Notes: a model not told the origin generated them from the sequence alone. 64,000 bases of DNA from Deltaproteobacteria bacterium (GCA_021781535.1 JAJXWO010000004.1:1-64000); one strand, 5' to 3'; counted from the stretch's first letter, positions 26,848 to 36,496 are shown. Made by a program: numbers and translations.

Positions 26848-28269
26848 GTGAAAGTCATCCTCCTGCATCCCTACGGCAGCAACTGGCTCGGAGGGATGAA
26901 AGACATCAGCACGATATTCAACCTGATGCCGCCGCTCGGTATGATGAGCATTGCCGCTGTACTTGAACGGGCGGGCATCGATGTTGAAATAATCGACTGT
27001 TATGCCACACCACTGCCGCTTGCCGAACTGGTCGATGACATCATCCGGCGCGGGGCCGACTGCCTGGGAATATCCACGACAACCTCCTCATTCAATGAGG
27101 GGTATCGCATCGCTGCCTCGGTAAAGGGAAAAGCGCCGCATATATTCACCCTTTTTGGCGGAGCCCACGCCTGTACTATCGGCGCACCGCTTCTGGACAC
27201 ATTCCCGGCCATTGACTGCCTGGTGATCGGCGAAGGTGAAAATACCATGCTGGAACTGGCTCAAGCCGGTTTCAAAGGAATCAGCCAGATTCCCGGCGTG
27301 GCCTATCGCGGCGCCGACGGCAAAGGGACTCTTTCAACTCATCGTGAGCTGATCAAAAATCTGGATGAGCTCCCCTTTCCCGCCTACCACAAGCTGCCCC
27401 ACTATCCCCGGCGTTATAACCTGCCGCTCTTCAGTTACCCGACGGCTCCCAATACCAGCATTATCTCCAGCCGCGGGTGCCCGTACTCATGTTCGTACTG
27501 CGACCGGTCCGTATTCAGCCGCGGCTTCAGATTCAATTCCCCGGAATATATTGTCGAGCATATGGAACTGCTTAACAAGCAGTATGGCGTCCGCCATGTG
27601 TCTTTTTACGATGACCTGTTTACCTTTGACCGCAAAAGGGTGGCAGAGTTCTGCGAAATCAAGGAACGCAAGGGGTTGAAGGTTACCTACAATTGCATTG
27701 CCCGTCTTGAGCACGTGGACCTGGAGCTGCTGGCGCTCCTCAAACGCTCCGGATGCTGGCAGGTCAATTTCGGTATCGAGTCCGGTGATCCGGAAATAGT
27801 AAAACAACATCGGAAATTTTTAGGGTTGGACGAAGTGGGACGGAAGCTGCTCATGGTAAAGGAGGCCGGCATGCGGGTCAAGGGGCTCTTTATGGTCGGC
27901 CTGCCGGGCGAGAACGAGGCAGCTATCCGCCGCACGATCGATTATGCCCTGTCACTTCCGCTGGACGAGATCAATGTCACAAAATTCACCCCATTTCCCG
28001 GTGCACCGATCTATACTACGATCAGAGAGCGGGGAGAGTTCGAGGAGAACTGGGATCTGATGAATTGCCTGAACTTTGTTTTCGTGCCACACGGAATGAC
28101 CAAAAAGCAACTGGAAGATCTCTATGACGAGTTCATCCGGCGCTTCTACCACCGTCACCGCATTCAATGGGGCTATACTCAAATGCTGTGGAAATCTCCC
28201 CACAGTATCATGGCGTTTATGCGTCATCTGCCCGAAATACTGGCATTTGAGAGGAAACAGAAGTGGTAA
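26848..28269 (+). CDS. B12-binding radical SAM protein (number 5 of 5)
   Basis: A 473-residue protein from GTG at 26848, chosen over the ATG at 26800 because GGAG lies 7 bases upstream. The cobalamin-binding-like domain has MKVILLHPYGSNW, TLFGGAHACTIGAPLL and IGEGENTML. The cluster motif is C211-x3-C215-x2-C218 (RGCPYSCSYC), and later KFTPFPGAPIY. No His appears at the cobalamin-ligand position (IIDCYATPLP). It points opposite to the main cluster and is followed 33 bases later by a PagL-like gene, so the two probably act together on an envelope lipid. Confidence 0.85.
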   Translation: MKVILLHPYGSNWLGGMKDISTIFNLMPPLGMMSIAAVLERAGIDVEIIDCYATPLPLAELVDDIIRRGADCLGISTTTSSFNEGYRIAASVKGKAPHIFTLFGGAHACTIGAPLLDTFPAIDCLVIGEGENTMLELAQAGFKGISQIPGVAYRGADGKGTLSTHRELIKNLDELPFPAYHKLPHYPRRYNLPLFSYPTAPNTSIISSRGCPYSCSYCDRSVFSRGFRFNSPEYIVEHMELLNKQYGVRHVSFYDDLFTFDRKRVAEFCEIKERKGLKVTYNCIARLEHVDLELLALLKRSGCWQVNFGIESGDPEIVKQHRKFLGLDEVGRKLLMVKEAGMRVKGLFMVGLPGENEAAIRRTIDYALSLPLDEINVTKFTPFPGAPIYTTIRERGEFEENWDLMNCLNFVFVPHGMTKKQLEDLYDEFIRRFYHRHRIQWGYTQMLWKSPHSIMAFMRHLPEILAFERKQKW

Positions 28270-28302
28270 AAGGTGTGCTTCAATTGCACAGGGGTCATTC
28301 CA

Positions 28303-28893
28303 ATGAACCATAGAACACACGCCCTCTGCGTGGCAGTGCTGATCATTCTTTCTCTGCCGCACGCGGCGTCAGCAGACAACACGGCTTCTACCGCGGCAGG
28401 TGAATACGGCGTCCTCACCGGTTACGGCATCTCGCATATCGGCTTCGGCGCAACCCGCCATCAGGTGCAAACGTGGGACTTGATCCTGCGGGCCGGTTTT
28501 TTTCTCTCGGATGAGGTCGGCAAAGGGAGCTGGTATCAAGGCAGGCATGAGGTCTTACTTGAGCTTCCCTACCACATGGCGGTAGATCATGGCGGCCGCT
28601 CCATGGTAGGAGGATATGTGCTCGGCCACTGGAGATTCACCAGCCTGGATACTTTTGTCCCCTACGTGTTCGCCGGAGGCGGCCCGTTGTATGTAGACCT
28701 GGGACTGCCAACGATGGGCACGAAACTGTGCTTCAGCTACCAAGGGGGAACCGGGCTGCAGTATTTCATAGACAAGAAAACCGCACTGAATTTTGAGTAC
28801 CGCTATCATCACATCTCAAACGCCGGCACAGCCGAGCCTAATGAGCCGATCAATTCCAGCAAGGTATTGGTGGGAGTGTCATTTTACCACTAA
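28303..28893 (+). CDS. pagL: PagL-like outer-membrane lipid A 3-O-deacylase
   Basis: A 196-residue protein with a signal peptide (hydrophobic residues about 8-23 ending ASA) and a small beta-barrel pattern. The C-terminal signature RYHHISNAGTAEPN holds the catalytic His (H170) and Ser (S172) of the PagL triad. At the position of the P. aeruginosa Glu the residue is Asn, which is common among distant homologues but leaves activity unproven. The last residues SFYH fit a barrel-closing strand. It is encoded just after a B12 radical SAM gene, suggesting remodelling of outer-membrane lipid. Confidence 0.8.
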   Translation: MNHRTHALCVAVLIILSLPHAASADNTASTAAGEYGVLTGYGISHIGFGATRHQVQTWDLILRAGFFLSDEVGKGSWYQGRHEVLLELPYHMAVDHGGRSMVGGYVLGHWRFTSLDTFVPYVFAGGGPLYVDLGLPTMGTKLCFSYQGGTGLQYFIDKKTALNFEYRYHHISNAGTAEPNEPINSSKVLVGVSFYH

Positions 28894-28910
28894 AGCGACG
28901 TGTCGCTATA

Positions 28911-28947
28911 AAAAACCGGGACGCGCCTGATTGGCCGCGTCCCGGTT
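28911..28947 (-). terminator. Strong intrinsic terminator of gyrA (bidirectional stem)
   Basis: A 10-bp perfect GC-rich stem (CCGGGACGCG / CGCGTCCCGG, extended by AA/TT). On the minus strand it is followed by a run of T, as needed after gyrA. On the plus strand the stem may also stop transcription from the PagL gene, though the T-run there is poor. Confidence 0.9.
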
Positions 28948-28984
28948 CTGATTTATTCTGTTCGCTGACTGAAGTTTTTTTTTG

Positions 28985-31549
28985 CTACACCTCTTCTTCA
29001 GTCCCTTCCATACCTTCTTCCATTCCTTCTTCATCCTCATCCTTTTCAGCCAGACGGGCGACAGCCACAACCTTTTCATTACCTTCGGTATTCATCAGGG
29101 TGACACCCTGGGTATTCCGCCCGATAACCGAAAAACCGGAAACCGGCACCCGCAGGATCTTGCCCTGATCGGTAATTACCATCAGATCGTGGTCGTCCGC
29201 AACCTGCATGACGTTGACCACGCAGCCGTTCCGCTCAGTGGTTTTTATCGTGATGATTCCCTTGCCGCCCCGCGACTGGTCGCGGTATTCGTCCAGATCG
29301 GTACGTTTGCCGAAGCCGTTTTCGCAGACGGTGAAGATGGTCGAGCCGACGGCCGTATTATCCACGATCTCCATGCCGATCACCCGGTCATCCTTGGCAA
29401 GGTTCATACCGCGCACCCCGCGGGTGACACGTCCCATGGAGCGCACATCCTCTTCGTTGAAGCGAATGGCTTTGCCGCCCCGCGAAGCAAGGAAGATGTC
29501 CTTGCTGCCATCGGTCAGCGCCACGGAGATCAGCTTGTCGCCATCATCCAGATTAACGGCGATAATGCCGCCGCTCCGGACATTGGAGTAGTCGACCAGA
29601 GGAGTCTTCTTGACGACACCATTCTGGGTGGCCATGAAGAGGTACGTGTTCTCGCTGAACTCCTTGACCGGCAGGATCGTGGTAATCTTTTCTCCGGCCG
29701 CAACGTTGACCAGGTTAACGACCGCCTTTCCTTTGGTGGTGCGGCTTCCTTCCGGAATCTCGTAGACCTTGAGCCAGTACATCCGCCCGGCATCGGTGAA
29801 GCAGAGCAGGTAATCCTTGGTCGAGGCGATGAAGAGCTGCTCGACGAAATCCTCCTCTTTGGTCTTCATGCCGGTCTTGCCTTTGCCGCCGCGACGCTGC
29901 GAACGATAGAGGTCAACGGCACTGCGCTTGATATAGCCGGTATGCGAAATAGTGACAACCATTTCTTCATCTTCGATGGTGTCCTCAAGCGAAATATCGG
30001 CACTCTTGTCGGCGATTTCCGAGCGGCGTTTGTCGCCAAACCGTTCCCGGATCTCGGTCAATTCAGCGACGATTATCTTGAGAATTTCGGTATCGGACGC
30101 CAGGATCTCCCGAAGACGGGCGATCAGCTTCATGATTTCTTCGTATTCGGAGATGATCTTGTCGCGCTCGAGGCCGGTCAGGCGTTGCAGGCGCATCTCA
30201 AGAATGGCCTGAGCCTGGATTTCGGACAGTTGCACCGAACTTTCAAAACCAACGGGGCGGGGCAGATTGAGCCGCGCCAGGAATTCGGGATCGGCGAACT
30301 TACCTTCCATCAGGCCCAATTTAGCTTCGGGAGGAGTTTTGGACTCACGGATCATCTCGATCACGGCATCCAGCCAGTCCAGGGCAATCTTGAGACCTTC
30401 CAGAATATGAGCCCGGGCCAGCGCCTTCTTCAGCTCGAAGTTGGTGCGGCGGGTTACGACTTCGCTGCGATGTTCGATAAAGCAGTCCATCATCTCGCGC
30501 AGGGTCAACACGCGGGGACGGTTATGGACAATTGCCAGCATGATGATACCGAACGACACCTGCAGCTGGGACTGCTTGTAGAGCTGGTTAAGCAGCACCT
30601 CGGCGTTTTCGTCCCGTTTGACCTCGATGACGATCCGCATCCCCTGGCGGTCGGACTCGTCGCGGATCTCGGTAATCCCTTCGACCTTCTTCTCCTTGAC
30701 CAGCTCGGCGATTTTTTCGATCAGGCGGGCCTTATTGACCTGGTAGGGGAGCTCGGTAACGATGATCGCCTGGCGCTCTGAACGTTTTGAGGCTTCGACA
30801 TGGGCCTTGGCTCGGATCTGGATAATGCCGCGGCCGGTACGGTACGCATCCCTGATACCCTGGCGACCGTAGATAGTGGCACCGGTCGGAAAGTCCGGCC
30901 CCGGGACCATTGCCAGCAACTCTTCAAAATCTATCTCCGGATTCTGGATCACGGCGATGATGCCGTCAATCACTTCACCCAGATTGTGGGGTGGAATGTT
31001 GGTGGCCATGCCGACCGCAATGCCGGTCGAGCCGTTTACCAGCAGATTCGGGAACTTGGCCGGGAGCACCGTCGGCTCCAGCATCTCCTCATTGTAGTTC
31101 GGGACCATGATGACGGTTTCTTTGTCCAGATCGGCCAGCAGTTCATGGGAAAGCTGGCGCAGGCGGATCTCGGTATAACGCATTGCAGCCGGGCGGTCAC
31201 CATCCACTGAACCAAAGTTACCCTGGCCGTCCACCAGCATGTAGCGGAGCGAAAAATCCTGGGCCATACGCACGATGGTGTCGTACGCGGCCGTGTCGCC
31301 ATGCGGGTGATATTTACCGATAACATCACCGACCACACGGGCCGATTTTTTGTACGGCTTGTTATAGTCGTTGCTCATGTCGTACATGGCGTAGAGGCAG
31401 CGCCGGTGAACCGGCTTGAGCCCATCGCGCACGTCCGGAAGGGCGCGGCCGATAATGACCGACATGGCGTAATCCATGTAGGAACGCTTCATTTCATCTT
31501 CAATATTAACCGCTACCTTGTTCGTTGCGATTTCCGCTGGGATCTGCAT
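28985..31549 (-). CDS. gyrA: DNA gyrase subunit A
   Basis: An 854-residue breakage-reunion subunit of DNA gyrase. The catalytic Tyr is Y125 (AAMRYTE). The quinolone-determining region reads [10 protein letters not shown], with Thr where E. coli has Ser83, a natural variant in many Gram-negatives. The GyrA box QRRGGKG is present, confirming gyrase rather than topoisomerase IV. The C-terminal beta-pinwheel repeats are complete and end in an acidic tail. Unlike the common dnaA-dnaN-recF-gyrB-gyrA arrangement it is about 8 kb from gyrB. Confidence 0.98.
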   Translation of the reverse strand: MQIPAEIATNKVAVNIEDEMKRSYMDYAMSVIIGRALPDVRDGLKPVHRRCLYAMYDMSNDYNKPYKKSARVVGDVIGKYHPHGDTAAYDTIVRMAQDFSLRYMLVDGQGNFGSVDGDRPAAMRYTEIRLRQLSHELLADLDKETVIMVPNYNEEMLEPTVLPAKFPNLLVNGSTGIAVGMATNIPPHNLGEVIDGIIAVIQNPEIDFEELLAMVPGPDFPTGATIYGRQGIRDAYRTGRGIIQIRAKAHVEASKRSERQAIIVTELPYQVNKARLIEKIAELVKEKKVEGITEIRDESDRQGMRIVIEVKRDENAEVLLNQLYKQSQLQVSFGIIMLAIVHNRPRVLTLREMMDCFIEHRSEVVTRRTNFELKKALARAHILEGLKIALDWLDAVIEMIRESKTPPEAKLGLMEGKFADPEFLARLNLPRPVGFESSVQLSEIQAQAILEMRLQRLTGLERDKIISEYEEIMKLIARLREILASDTEILKIIVAELTEIRERFGDKRRSEIADKSADISLEDTIEDEEMVVTISHTGYIKRSAVDLYRSQRRGGKGKTGMKTKEEDFVEQLFIASTKDYLLCFTDAGRMYWLKVYEIPEGSRTTKGKAVVNLVNVAAGEKITTILPVKEFSENTYLFMATQNGVVKKTPLVDYSNVRSGGIIAVNLDDGDKLISVALTDGSKDIFLASRGGKAIRFNEEDVRSMGRVTRGVRGMNLAKDDRVIGMEIVDNTAVGSTIFTVCENGFGKRTDLDEYRDQSRGGKGIITIKTTERNGCVVNVMQVADDHDLMVITDQGKILRVPVSGFSVIGRNTQGVTLMNTEGNEKVVAVARLAEKDEDEEGMEEGMEGTEEEV

Positions 31550-31770
31550 TAGTACCTCGTATCAGCAATTAACGCGTTATTTCTGCATCAAATTCAGGGG
31601 AAAATTTCGGAATTTCAGAAAGAATATCCTGCAAAACAGCAGTGGATACTACCATAAATTCTCCGACAAGAGAACCCTATTTATACCATCTATTTTATCT
31701 GCATCATGGCCCGACACGCGTCAGCCTGCGAACGGTCCACCGGAACAATTTGTGCCGGCCCGCGGCTTGG

Positions 31771-32286
31771 TCAGCTTTTATCTCTCAAACTTTTCAAAAT
31801 CTGCGCACAAACAGCGTCTTGCGTCAGCCCGGCAGAGCGGATAGTGATATCCGCGTACTTTGTGTACAGAGTGAAGCGTTCGTGAAATAAGTCCGCCAGG
31901 TCCTGATCGGGTCTTTTTGCAATACCTCGCGTGCGGAAGTCGTGAATCCTCGCTTCAAGTGTCGGCAGGTCCACATCCAGAAAAATGACAATGCCGTCCG
32001 CGCTGAGATGCGCCATGCCACTGTCGCTGTACACAGCGCTGCCGCCAGTGGCAATAACGCAATTCGTGGCAGAACTTCCCTCCAGAACGTCTTCCTCTAT
32101 TTCCCGCAATGCAGCATATCCTTCAGAATCGACTATATCCTGCAGAGTCCGTTTTTGTGAGGTCTGGATAAGCACGTCCGTATCCACGAAGCCACGTAAT
32201 GTCTGTTTCGCCAGAATAACACCGACGGTGCTTTTGCCTGCGCCCGGCATGCCGATCAGAATTATATTTGAACGTTTTCGGTTCAT
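31771..32286 (-). CDS. aroK: Shikimate kinase
   Basis: Phosphorylates shikimate in the route to aromatic amino acids. The Walker A motif is IGMPGAGKST. The shikimate-binding Asp is in FVDTDVLI, the Arg in LREIEEDVL, the Gly loop in IATGGSAV, the lid KRPDQDL, and ERFTLYTKYAD near the end. ATG at 32286 gives 171 residues, normal for the family; a longer frame to 32316 is possible. It is solitary, without aroB or aroC, and some motifs are loose, so it may be a second, divergent shikimate kinase. Confidence 0.86.
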   Translation of the reverse strand: MNRKRSNIILIGMPGAGKSTVGVILAKQTLRGFVDTDVLIQTSQKRTLQDIVDSEGYAALREIEEDVLEGSSATNCVIATGGSAVYSDSGMAHLSADGIVIFLDVDLPTLEARIHDFRTRGIAKRPDQDLADLFHERFTLYTKYADITIRSAGLTQDAVCAQILKSLRDKS

Positions 32287-32645
32287 GTATTCTCGAAAGC
32301 TGATGACGTGCTTCACGGCACGCCATTCTATGTAATGAGGATAGTGTAAATTTACGCAACTTCAGTCGCCGGTCTCGTCCGTAATACGACCTCCCAAGCG
32401 CAACAGCGTATATGCCGTTGATCTGCGTCGAGTTTACCACATTTTCAACATAAGTGGTGCCCAACGTGGGCTGTCTCCAGCAGCACATTCTGGCTTTCCC
32501 ATGTGGACAGGCTGTGCAAACCATTCTACCCGACCATAATGATCAAGTTTTTGATACACTGACTATGTAAAAGTGGTAAAATAGCTCTGGAAGTTGAATA
32601 GTAGCGCGTTAAAAGCTTTTTGACTGCAGGGGAAAGGAGAGTGCT
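32287..32645. other. Intergenic gap between aroK and ferritin-like gene
   Basis: No convincing gene. The last 90 bases hold a possible promoter for the ferritin-like gene: TTGATA at 32551 and an extended -10 TGGTAAAAT ending at 32582, but the spacing is 20 bases, so it is weak. A GGGGAAAGGAG ribosome site precedes the ATG at 32646. Confidence 0.4.
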
Positions 32646-33134
32646 ATGAACGTCCTCGAATGTACCATAAAGATGAAGAAAGAGACGCAGGCTCATTACG
32701 AACGCCTCTCGGAAGCTGTCGCACATGAAGAGATGAAACGCCTGTTTTCACTATTTGCGTCTGCAGAAGGTGAACATGTGGAAAAATTGATGGCGTTGAA
32801 AAAAAGCATAAAAATATCTGGCGCGCAGGACCTCAAAGGGCTGAAAGAAAATATGTGCGTATTTAGTCCGCAGAGCGACCTGGATCATCTGGCAAAAACC
32901 ATGAAAGACGATCCGGATGTTTGCCGCTTTGCTGAGCAGGAAGAAAAGGAAACAATCGAATTCCTGGATCAGTTGAACAGGCAGGCGGAGAGCGATCAGT
33001 TGAGGAATATCTGCCGGTTGCTGGCTGACAAGGAACGCGATCATTTAAAAATGTTGGAAGAGATTTATTTATTTGTTGAAGAACCTAAAACGTATCTGGA
33101 GTGGGGCGAATTCAGCAATCTCAAAAGCCTTTAG
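32646..33134 (+). CDS. Ferritin-like diiron protein (rubrerythrin-type helical domain)
   Basis: A 162-residue all-helical protein. It shows the spaced Glu/His pattern of ferritin-like domains: Lys/Glu-rich helix 1 with KKETQAHYERL, helix 2 with SAEGEHVEKLM, helix 3 with AEQEEKETIEFL, and helix 4 with ADKERDHLKMLEEI. It lacks the C-terminal rubredoxin domain of true rubrerythrins. It may handle iron or peroxide in this anaerobe. A small hypothetical gene follows 21 bases later in the same direction. Confidence 0.8.
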   Translation: MNVLECTIKMKKETQAHYERLSEAVAHEEMKRLFSLFASAEGEHVEKLMALKKSIKISGAQDLKGLKENMCVFSPQSDLDHLAKTMKDDPDVCRFAEQEEKETIEFLDQLNRQAESDQLRNICRLLADKERDHLKMLEEIYLFVEEPKTYLEWGEFSNLKSL

Positions 33135-33155
33135 CGCAAAAAGGGGGTGAGTTTT

Positions 33156-33362
33156 GTGACTACGACTAAATTTGAACAGGTATGCTACCGGACAGAACAG
33201 AGAGACGAGCACGTCCCGCTGTTTAATATGAAAAGCGGCGAGGTGGGCTATTCGTTTGGATGTATCCAGGAAGGAGCGACCGTACAGGTAAAACTGACTA
33301 ACGGTAATTTGGACTCATGGAGCCGCGATGAGTGTGTAGAGAATTATTCTGAACCTCTTTAA
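33156..33362 (+). CDS. Small hypothetical protein
   Basis: A 68-residue protein starting at GTG 33156, with GGGGG 8 bases upstream; a GTG at 33147 is an alternative. It has short beta-like strands (GATVQVKLTNG) and two Cys (one in FGCI, one in RDECVEN). I do not recognise the family. Its close spacing after the ferritin-like gene suggests one transcript. Confidence 0.55.
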   Translation: MTTTKFEQVCYRTEQRDEHVPLFNMKSGEVGYSFGCIQEGATVQVKLTNGNLDSWSRDECVENYSEPL

Positions 33363-33408
33363 CGTGTTCCGGTTCTCTGAAGACTGGATATCACAAGTTC
33401 AGGTTTTA

Positions 33409-33579
33409 CTAACAGCAGATGCAGTGTGAACACCTGTCGGTATCGGTGTCGACCAACTCGCTTCCACAGGCTACGCAGGCGTTGACCCATTCAGGGTGCC
33501 CGGCGTTGATGGCTCGCATTTTGGCCTCAAGTCGTTTTACTTCGGCTTCCATCTCGTCGTTGTATTGAGATTCAAACAT
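33409..33579 (-). CDS. Small Cys-rich zinc-ribbon-like protein
   Basis: A 56-residue protein. An N-terminal helix rich in Glu and Lys (EMEAEVKRLEAKM) is followed by CVACGSELVDTDTDRCSHCICC, that is CxxC and CxxCxC separated by about 12 residues, suitable for one zinc. ATG at 33579 with GAGAAG upstream is preferred over longer frames, which run into the quinone oxidoreductase gene. Function unknown; it resembles small zinc ribbons that act as regulatory or assembly factors. Confidence 0.6.
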   Translation of the reverse strand: MFESQYNDEMEAEVKRLEAKMRAINAGHPEWVNACVACGSELVDTDTDRCSHCICC

Positions 33580-33613
33580 GACATTTCTCTTCTCAGTGCC
33601 CGGTTTGGACAGC

Positions 33614-34588
33614 TTAATGTGGAAGTAATATACTGGAGCCGGTGTTTTTGCGTGCCTCAAGATCGCAATGAGCGTGCGCGGCATCTTTGAGCGGATAACG
33701 GCGACTGATAGCTATCTTGACCGCCCCGGACTGTACAACATCAAATAGTTCCTGCGCCATGTACTCCAGGTCTGAGCGCTTCGCCGCGTAGGTGGTCAGG
33801 GACGGGCGGGTAACATAGAGCGATCCATGCTGTGCGAGAAGCCCAAGGTTTACCGGCGGCACCGGACCTGACGCGTTGCCGAAACTTACCAGCAATCCAA
33901 GTGGACTCAGACATTTCAACGAAGACTCAAACGTATCTTTGCCGACTGAGTCGTAGACAACAGGTACTCCTTCTCCATTGGTTATCTCCCGAACCCGCTC
34001 AACAATATTTTCAGTACGGTAATTGATACAGAAGTTGGCGCCATTCCGGAGTGCCAACTCACACTTTTCAGCCGACCCGGCGGTGCCGATAACCGTGGCG
34101 CCAAGTGACTTTAGCCATTGGCATGCTATCGATCCCACGCCTCCGGCCGCGGCATGGAAAACAACCATGTCACCGTGCTGAACGTGGTAAGTTCTGCGGA
34201 TAAGATACTGTACGGTCAATCCTTTAAGCATCATTGCTGCACCCTGCTCAAATGTTACGTCATCAGGGAGGAGACACAACCGGTCGGCAGCTATGTTACG
34301 TACTTCGCAGTAAGAGCCGGCACTTCCTGCATACGCTACCCGGTCTCCCGGTTTAACCAGTGTTACCCCATCACCGACCGCCTCGACTATTCCGGCTCCT
34401 TCATTTCCGGCAACTGCCGGCAGCGGCACCGTGTACAGACCGGTTCGTTGATAGATATCGACAAAATTAACTCCAACCGCCTCATGACGAACACGCGCTT
34501 CACCAGGCCCCGGGCCGGCTATATCGATTTCTTCCCACCGAAGTACTTCAGGACTTCCAAACTCGTGGAATCGTATTGCCATATTCAT
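33614..34588 (-). CDS. NADPH:quinone oxidoreductase, zinc-independent MDR family
   Basis: A 324-residue medium-chain dehydrogenase/reductase of the Qor group. The N-terminal GroES-like domain has VNFVDIYQRTGLY and AGNEGAGIVEAVG, and the Rossmann motif is HAAAGGVGS. Structural-zinc cysteines are absent, as in quinone reductases. AGGAGG lies 5 bases before the ATG. It reduces quinones or other electrophilic carbonyl compounds with NADPH. It forms a small accessory group with a hydrolase and an SDR oriented the other way. Confidence 0.9.
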   Translation of the reverse strand: MNMAIRFHEFGSPEVLRWEEIDIAGPGPGEARVRHEAVGVNFVDIYQRTGLYTVPLPAVAGNEGAGIVEAVGDGVTLVKPGDRVAYAGSAGSYCEVRNIAADRLCLLPDDVTFEQGAAMMLKGLTVQYLIRRTYHVQHGDMVVFHAAAGGVGSIACQWLKSLGATVIGTAGSAEKCELALRNGANFCINYRTENIVERVREITNGEGVPVVYDSVGKDTFESSLKCLSPLGLLVSFGNASGPVPPVNLGLLAQHGSLYVTRPSLTTYAAKRSDLEYMAQELFDVVQSGAVKIAISRRYPLKDAAHAHCDLEARKNTGSSILLPH

Positions 34589-34908
34589 AGCGTCCTCCTG
34601 GCATGTTCATCCTTGTTGAAAACAATCAGGGATACTTCTAATCTCACCTGCTCTTTTAATCCTTTGCTGTCAAACGGTAGCTAAATAGTACCAAAGATTG
34701 AAATACGGTCAAGTCGGCTTCTGTATTGAAGCACTCCATCAAAGCAATCGATTTCATCTAATTTGTTGACCCCCGCTATTGCCATATCGATTATGCGTGA
34801 TAACATTTTTAAAAATCGCCACAGGTGACATTGTCATGAGTGGCAGCACCCTCAAGGAATCAGTTAACATGTTGCAATGACATCGTAAACACCGGAAAGA
34901 GAAATAAA
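34589..34908. other. Divergent intergenic region with possible promoter
   Basis: This 320-base gap between divergent genes is AT-rich and holds no gene. A candidate plus-strand promoter is TTGACC at 34766-34771, 17 bases, then GATTAT at 34789-34794, which would give a leader of about 110 bases for the hydrolase gene. The match at -10 is only moderate. Confidence 0.35.
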
Positions 34909-35535
34909 ATGACCAATACAAATTATACGAAAGAACAAACGGCCCTGCTCCTGGTGGATCCCTATAATGATTTCCTGTCCAATGGAGGTAAACTCTGGCC
35001 ATTGGTTGAAGAAGTTGCCACGGAGGTCGGCCTCCTGGACAACCTGCGAAACGTCATCTCCAAGACCCGCACGGCCGGTATCCGTATCATCTTCGTTCCC
35101 CATCGTCGCTGGGAACCGGGAGACTATGAAAGCTGGGCTCATCCAAGTCCGGACCAGATTGCCGTTGGCAAGAGGCAGGTTTTTGCAAAGGGTGCATGGG
35201 GCGGCGAATGGCATCCGGACTTCGTGCCCCATCCAGGCGACATCGTCATTAAGGAACACTGGGCTCAAAATGGTTTTGCGAATACCGATCTTGACTTTCA
35301 GCTCAAACAGCACGGGATCGACAAGGTAATTCTGGTTGGCATGCTGGCCAACACTTGTATTGAGGCCACCGGCCGTTATGCTATGGAGCTCGGCTACCAT
35401 GTAACGCTGCTGAAGGATGCAACTGCAGCCTTTTCTATGGATCGGATGCATGCAGCGCACGCACTGAATGGCCCGAATTTTGCCCATGCAATTCTGACAA
35501 CGGCAGAACTCATTGCCGTGCTGCCACAGGCGTGA
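34909..35535 (+). CDS. Isochorismatase-like cysteine hydrolase
   Basis: A 208-residue cysteine hydrolase with the full triad: Asp in LLVDPYNDF, Lys in DIVIKEHWAQNGF, and Cys in GMLANTCIEATGR. ATG at 34909 follows GGAAAGAG at a suitable distance; a longer frame has no ribosome site. Such enzymes cleave isochorismate, nicotinamide or small amides; the substrate here is unknown. It is followed 101 bases later by an SDR gene on the same strand. Confidence 0.88.
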   Translation: MTNTNYTKEQTALLLVDPYNDFLSNGGKLWPLVEEVATEVGLLDNLRNVISKTRTAGIRIIFVPHRRWEPGDYESWAHPSPDQIAVGKRQVFAKGAWGGEWHPDFVPHPGDIVIKEHWAQNGFANTDLDFQLKQHGIDKVILVGMLANTCIEATGRYAMELGYHVTLLKDATAAFSMDRMHAAHALNGPNFAHAILTTAELIAVLPQA

Positions 35536-35636
35536 GCCTTTCGCGCGGTAACATCGTAAAAAGAGAGAAATATCCTCGGTGTTATACAGCCATCAAATTC
35601 GGCGTTTGCTCAAACATCATCCAAAGGAGAATGACT

Positions 35637-36353
35637 ATGAATCTCGAAAACAAAACTATTTTTGTAAGCGGTGCTAATCGGGGTATCGGCAAATCAATCG
35701 TAGAAGCATTACTCAAAAAACCAGTCAAGAGAATCTACGCTGCAGCGCGTAATAATAAAGAGTTACCTGAATTCGGCGATGCTCGCGTAGTGCCGGTAAA
35801 ACTTGACATTACAGACAGCACACAAATCCGAAATGCCGTCGAACATGCGAAAGATGTTGATGTGCTGATAAACAATGCCGGTGTGGCGTCTTTTGCTGCT
35901 GTTATTGCGGGCGAGTTCGACCTGCTGAAGCATGATATGAACGTGAACTATTTTGGAACGCTCAATATGATCCGCGCCTTCATACCTGTGCTTGAGAATA
36001 ATGGTAATGGCGCGATTGCTAACGTCATCTCAGTAGTTGGTCTCGCCAGCATGGCCAGCATTGGCGGCTATAGCGCTTCGAAAGCGGCACTTTATTCAGC
36101 TACTCAGGCTATGCGTTCAGAATTAAAGACCAAAGGCATTTCGGTTCACGGCATTTTTCCAGGCCCGATTGACACCGACATGTCCCGGGGCATTGACATG
36201 CCTAAAACCAGCGCGCTGGTAGCGGCGGAAAACATCGTCGATGGGATCGCTGCCGGCTTGGAAGATATTTTTCCCGACCCCATGTCATCACAGTTAAGCG
36301 AATTATGGGCAAAAGATCCTAAAGGTCTCGAACGTCAGTTCGCGACTATGTAA
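35637..36353 (+). CDS. Short-chain dehydrogenase/reductase
   Basis: A 238-residue SDR with the cofactor motif SGANRGIG, the NNAG motif, and the catalytic GGYSASKAAL. The start ATG at 35637 has AGGAG 7 bases upstream; an ATG 6 bases earlier is too close to that site. The substrate is unknown. It belongs to the classical SDR group close to carbonyl reductases and is not clearly a FabG. Likely co-transcribed with the upstream hydrolase. Confidence 0.87.
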   Translation: MNLENKTIFVSGANRGIGKSIVEALLKKPVKRIYAAARNNKELPEFGDARVVPVKLDITDSTQIRNAVEHAKDVDVLINNAGVASFAAVIAGEFDLLKHDMNVNYFGTLNMIRAFIPVLENNGNGAIANVISVVGLASMASIGGYSASKAALYSATQAMRSELKTKGISVHGIFPGPIDTDMSRGIDMPKTSALVAAENIVDGIAAGLEDIFPDPMSSQLSELWAKDPKGLERQFATM

Positions 36354-36496
36354 GCACTCGCCCAATGAACTCGGTATCCTGTTAATAGCGGGCACTCACG
36401 TCTCAGGACGCCGCCGAAATTTGTAAATTTCAAAATTGCCTTTCCAAAGCTCGGCAGCAACGGTTCGTCACTCTGTTTTTTAGTTTTATACGTAAA

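Noticed and set aside
28982-30781. A 599-codon plus-strand open frame opposite gyrA
   Set aside because: It lies wholly within gyrA on the other strand and its translation has no domain; it is a codon-bias shadow.
31258-31296. Thr in the quinolone region of GyrA as a resistance mutation
   Set aside because: Thr at this position is natural in many Gram-negative bacteria; it is not evidence of selected resistance.
32123-32524. A 133-codon minus-strand frame upstream of aroK
   Set aside because: It overlaps aroK in another frame, has no clear ribosome site and no recognisable family; it could be debris but cannot be supported as a gene.
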